Made by a program: the position numbers and the translations under genes. The notes beneath the pieces are model-generated. The model was not told the DNA's origin. It ran no database searches and saw only the letters and a list, made by a program, of their open reading frames with translations. From positions 1-7,523 of the forward strand of contig CANJYY010000115.1 of assembly GCA_947479185.1 (NCBI GenBank): a stretch of DNA of 7,523 nt, read 5' to 3'. This DNA comes from Caulobacteraceae bacterium. Its GTDB lineage: Bacteria > Pseudomonadota > Alphaproteobacteria > Caulobacterales > Caulobacteraceae. Positions 5,913-7,523 of the stretch are shown here, in pieces (the first letter of the stretch is position 1; every line of letters starts with the position of its first letter).

Positions 5913-6419
5913 ATGACCGATACCGACTGCCTGCCCCGGCTGGGCCTCATCCAGAAAGCCGCCGATACGGTAGCGGTGACCATGACGCGTCACCTTGATC
6001 ATTCAGCCGCGACCCTGTGGCGCTTTCTGACCGAGCCGTCCCTGCTGGCGCAGTGGCTGGCCCCCGGGGAGATCGAACTGCGCCCCGGCGGACGGGCGCG
6101 CCTCGACTTCGTCGACTCCGGCACGGTGATCGACAGCCTTGTCTCGGACGTCCTGCCCGGCGCCCTGCTCGAATACAGCTGGAGCGCCCCGGGCGAGCCC
6201 CTGCGGCCGGTCCGCTGGTCGCTCGACATCGAAGGGCCGGAGGCCTGCGGCCTGACCCTGAAGCTGACGACGCCCGCCAACGAGGACGCCGGTCGCGGCG
6301 CCGCCGGCTGGGAGGCGCATCTGGAGATGCTGGCCGCCGCGCTCGAGGGCGTGCCGATCCGCTTTCCGTTCGAACGGTTCAAGGCCGCCCGCGACGCCTA
6401 TCGCGCCGCGCTGGCCTAG
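5913..6419 (+). CDS. SRPBCC family protein (AHSA1 / activator of Hsp90 ATPase-like)
   Basis: A 168-residue soluble protein with the START/Bet v1-like fold pattern of the AHSA1 subgroup. An N-terminal strand ending in R26 is followed by the H-S-A-A-T-LW-R-FLTEPSLLAQWLAP region (residues 30-51). A beta-rich middle and a C-terminal helix with GWEAHLEMLAAAL then follow, all typical of the family. These proteins bind small hydrophobic ligands, and in many cases the function is unknown; the Hsp90 name is inherited from homology. GGGAG at 5902-5906 with a 6-base spacer fixes the start. A possible FNR/FixK box lies about 60 bases upstream. Its TAG stop shares the palindrome CTAG (6416-6419) with the stop of the opposing DUF1330 gene. 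Confidence 0.87.
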   Translation: MTDTDCLPRLGLIQKAADTVAVTMTRHLDHSAATLWRFLTEPSLLAQWLAPGEIELRPGGRARLDFVDSGTVIDSLVSDVLPGALLEYSWSAPGEPLRPVRWSLDIEGPEACGLTLKLTTPANEDAGRGAAGWEAHLEMLAAALEGVPIRFPFERFKAARDAYRAALA

Positions 6420-6721
6420 ACGCCCTCGACGATCAGGACCCGGTACTCGGCCCCGGCCAGGCGGTGCGGGAGGGCTTCCTGATAGGCAGGGCTGCGGTAC
6501 CAGGCCTGGGCCTCGGCGAAGCTGGGGAAGGTCAGGATCACAGCCCCTTCGGCCGGGGCGCCTTCCAGCACCTCGTGCCGGCCGTAGAAGGCCAGCGGCG
6601 TGACGGCGTGGCCCTCCCGCGCGGCGCGGGCCTTCTGGCCGTAGGTCGCGAATTTCTCCGCGTCGACCATCCGGTCGCGGATCAGGATTACATAGGCGGG
6701 CTTGGCGGCGTCGTCCGTCAC
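6416..6721 (-). CDS. DUF1330 domain-containing protein
   Basis: A 101-residue protein covering one DUF1330 domain, a dimeric alpha/beta-barrel (ferredoxin-like) fold. Recognisable segments are AYVILIRDRMVDAEKFATY near the N-terminus, the central LAFYGRHEVLEG, and VILTFPSFAEAQAWYRSPAYQEAL, which resembles the FPS-AA-AWY-SP-Y pattern of the family. No biochemical role is established. The start is GTG 6721: AAGGA at 6733-6729 stands 7 bases upstream and overlaps the stop of the membrane-protein gene. The frame is open much further upstream, but that stretch is a shadow of the membrane-protein gene. It is co-transcribed with that gene (11-base gap) and ends tail-to-tail with the SRPBCC gene inside one CTAG. 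Confidence 0.88.
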   Translation of the reverse strand: MTDDAAKPAYVILIRDRMVDAEKFATYGQKARAAREGHAVTPLAFYGRHEVLEGAPAEGAVILTFPSFAEAQAWYRSPAYQEALPHRLAGAEYRVLIVEGV

Positions 6722-6732
6722 GGGTCGGTCCT

Positions 6733-7140
6733 TCAGGTCACGAATCTCTGTTGCCGCAGACGGAACAGCGGAAACAGGACGAACGCAACCTGGGTCGCCA
6801 GACCCATGAGGGCCGGCAGGTTGCGATAGGACGCCAGCACCTCGCCGAACGTCTGGCCGGCCAGGACACGCGCGAGCGCCAGTTCGGCGGCCACGATCAG
6901 CACCAGGGCCGTGGCGCTCATCAGGCCCCGCTCGCCCCGTTCCGCGCCGATCCCGAGCCGCTTGATCACGCCGCCGCAGACGAGCCACGACACCGCCAGC
7001 ATGATCGGCAGCTCCACCGCCATGGCGCCGGCCATTCCGAGCCTGGGCGCGACGCTCGTCACCCTCAGGACATCGAGAATGACGCCGAGCGAAAAGACCA
7101 GCGTGAAATAGACGCCGCCTGCGATCAGGGCCTTGCGCAT
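6733..7140 (-). CDS. Small four-helix integral membrane protein, function unknown
   Basis: A 135-residue hydrophobic protein that I do not recognise as a named family. Four likely transmembrane helices lie near residues 5-26, 35-57, 73-94 and 110-127. The second includes a glutamate and a proline (ELP, 43-45) and the third a glutamate (E86). A basic loop (60-71) and a basic C-terminus (RLRQQR) suggest the tail is cytoplasmic. The ATG at 7140 is preceded by GAGG 6 bases upstream. The downstream DUF1330 gene follows after 11 bases, so the two are probably one transcript. A perfect FNR/FixK-like box lies 49-62 bases upstream of the start. It is well supported as a gene by operon structure and consistent hydrophobicity, but no function can be given. 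Confidence 0.75.
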   Translation of the reverse strand: MRKALIAGGVYFTLVFSLGVILDVLRVTSVAPRLGMAGAMAVELPIMLAVSWLVCGGVIKRLGIGAERGERGLMSATALVLIVAAELALARVLAGQTFGEVLASYRNLPALMGLATQVAFVLFPLFRLRQQRFVT

Positions 7141-7188
7141 GAAGAGCCTCGTTGACTCTCTTCCTGCGCCAGGACCGGGACCGGAGCC

Positions 7189-7202
7189 TTGATCCGCATC
7201 AA
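7189..7202 (-). promoter_or_regulatory. FNR/FixK-type box upstream of the membrane protein-DUF1330 operon
   Basis: TTGATGCGGATCAA on the minus strand is a perfect match to the FNR/FixK form TTGAT-N4-ATCAA. It is centred 55 bases before the ATG at 7140, leaving room for a start site near 7154 with the box at -41.5, although no good -10 is visible there. The box is nested in a longer inverted repeat: CCGGAG (7181-7186) pairs with CTCCGG (7205-7210), with one mismatch between the two stems and a 4-base loop. That longer hairpin begins 6 bases after the UPF0016 stop, so it may instead, or also, end that transcript, though no T-run follows. Confidence 0.55.
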
Positions 7203-7216
7203 GACTCCGGCGGGGA

Positions 7217-7523
7217 TCAGCCGGCCACGAGAATCCAGACGCCGATCGCCGCGAAGGCCGCGGCGGCGGTCCAGCGGATGTATTTCAGCGGCAGGCGAGT
7301 CGCCGCCGTCTCGCCGATCCAGACGGCCGGGCCGTTGGCCAGCATCATGCCGACCGTCGTGCCGGCCGCGACCAGCAGGATCGAATGGAACCGCGCGGCG
7401 AGGGCGATGGTGGCCACCTGGGTCTTGTCGCCCATTTCGACGAAGAAGAACGCAACAAGCGTCGTGAGAAAGGCGCCGCCGCGCGAGACGGCAGGGGCCT
7501 CATCGTCGTCGAACGTATCAGGC
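7217..7523 (-). CDS. UPF0016/TMEM165 (Gdt1) family transporter, C-terminal part
   Basis: The gene is open to the right edge, so its start is outside; 101 codons are visible. Family members are inner-membrane cation/proton exchangers, and bacterial examples such as Vibrio MneA export manganese. The signature E-x-G-D-K-T appears as EMGDKT (bases 7438-7421), directly after the hydrophobic LVAFFFV. This is the second of the two such repeats expected in a full protein of about 190 residues. A second hydrophobic stretch (ILLVAAGTTVGMMLANGPAVWIG) and a C-terminal helix (AAAAFAAIGVWILVAG) follow as in the family. An acidic run (DTFDDDEA) near the edge matches the variable linker between the repeats. 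The stop at 7217 is 76 bases from the next gene. Confidence 0.85.
   Translation of the reverse strand, partial: PDTFDDDEAPAVSRGGAFLTTLVAFFFVEMGDKTQVATIALAARFHSILLVAAGTTVGMMLANGPAVWIGETAATRLPLKYIRWTAAAAFAAIGVWILVAG

Noticed and set aside
6722..6988. Long N-terminal extension of the DUF1330 gene
   Set aside because: That stretch is arginine/glycine-rich shadow of the membrane-protein gene. AAGGA 7 bases before GTG 6721 and the normal domain length favour the short form.
6751..7155. Plus-strand open frame opposite the four-helix protein
   Set aside because: Its translation is charged, Q/H/R-rich and motif-free. The minus strand gives regular hydrophobic helices, a ribosome-binding site and operon spacing.
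1..7523. Defence system, mobile element, CRISPR array or biosynthetic cluster
   Set aside because: I see no transposase, integrase, nuclease-helicase pair, direct-repeat array or scaffold enzyme, and base composition is even throughout. The window reads as ordinary chromosomal DNA.

Overview
The window is high-GC, densely packed DNA with short intergenic gaps, GTG starts and 4-base stop/start overlaps. Its gene content (poly-3-hydroxybutyrate (PHB) breakdown gene bdhA beside a patatin/DUF3734 protein, an SDR plus nitronate monooxygenase pair, FNR/FixK-type boxes) suggests an alphaproteobacterium. The order Caulobacterales (Caulobacter, Phenylobacterium or Brevundimonas type) is my best guess from gene style, not a proven placement. 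There are no RNA genes, insertion sequences, CRISPR arrays or phage genes.

Layout, left to right. (1) Bases 1-149 are a regulatory region. It holds three copies of an ACTTTCCAW element, two of them as inverted repeats, around a leftward promoter for a gene whose start codon lies at base 4 on the minus strand. The region also precedes yaaA. (2) yaaA (150-917) encodes a peroxide-stress protein. (3) A tightly coupled trio follows: 3-hydroxybutyrate dehydrogenase bdhA (989-1780), a patatin-like lipase with a DUF3734-type C-terminus (1777-2826) and a Nudix hydrolase (2823-3248). The genes are joined by two consecutive GTGA overlaps. A PhaR-operator-like inverted repeat lies just upstream of bdhA. 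(4) A second short operon encodes an SDR oxidoreductase (3311-4093) and an FMN-dependent nitronate monooxygenase-like protein (4108-5106). (5) A TMEM175/DUF1211 membrane-protein gene (about 5199-5850) appears frameshifted within its signature FSD motif. (6) A convergent block follows: an SRPBCC/AHSA1 protein on the plus strand (5913-6419) meets a minus-strand pair, a DUF1330 protein (6416-6721) and a four-helix membrane protein (6733-7140). The stop codons interlock in a single CTAG. Both arms of this block have an FNR/FixK-like box upstream, so low-oxygen control is plausible. (7) The right edge holds the C-terminal half of a UPF0016/TMEM165 (Gdt1) manganese-transporter-family protein (7217 to beyond 7523, minus).

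Functionally the central region points to PHB and short-chain hydroxyacid/lipid metabolism: BdhA oxidises 3-hydroxybutyrate, and the coupled patatin is probably an esterase working in the same physiological state. The rest is ordinary chromosomal housekeeping and accessory content. I found no clear new multi-gene system. The best leads are regulatory: the left-edge operator array, the PhaR-like site, the two FNR/FixK-like boxes and the coupled bdhA-patatin-nudix unit.
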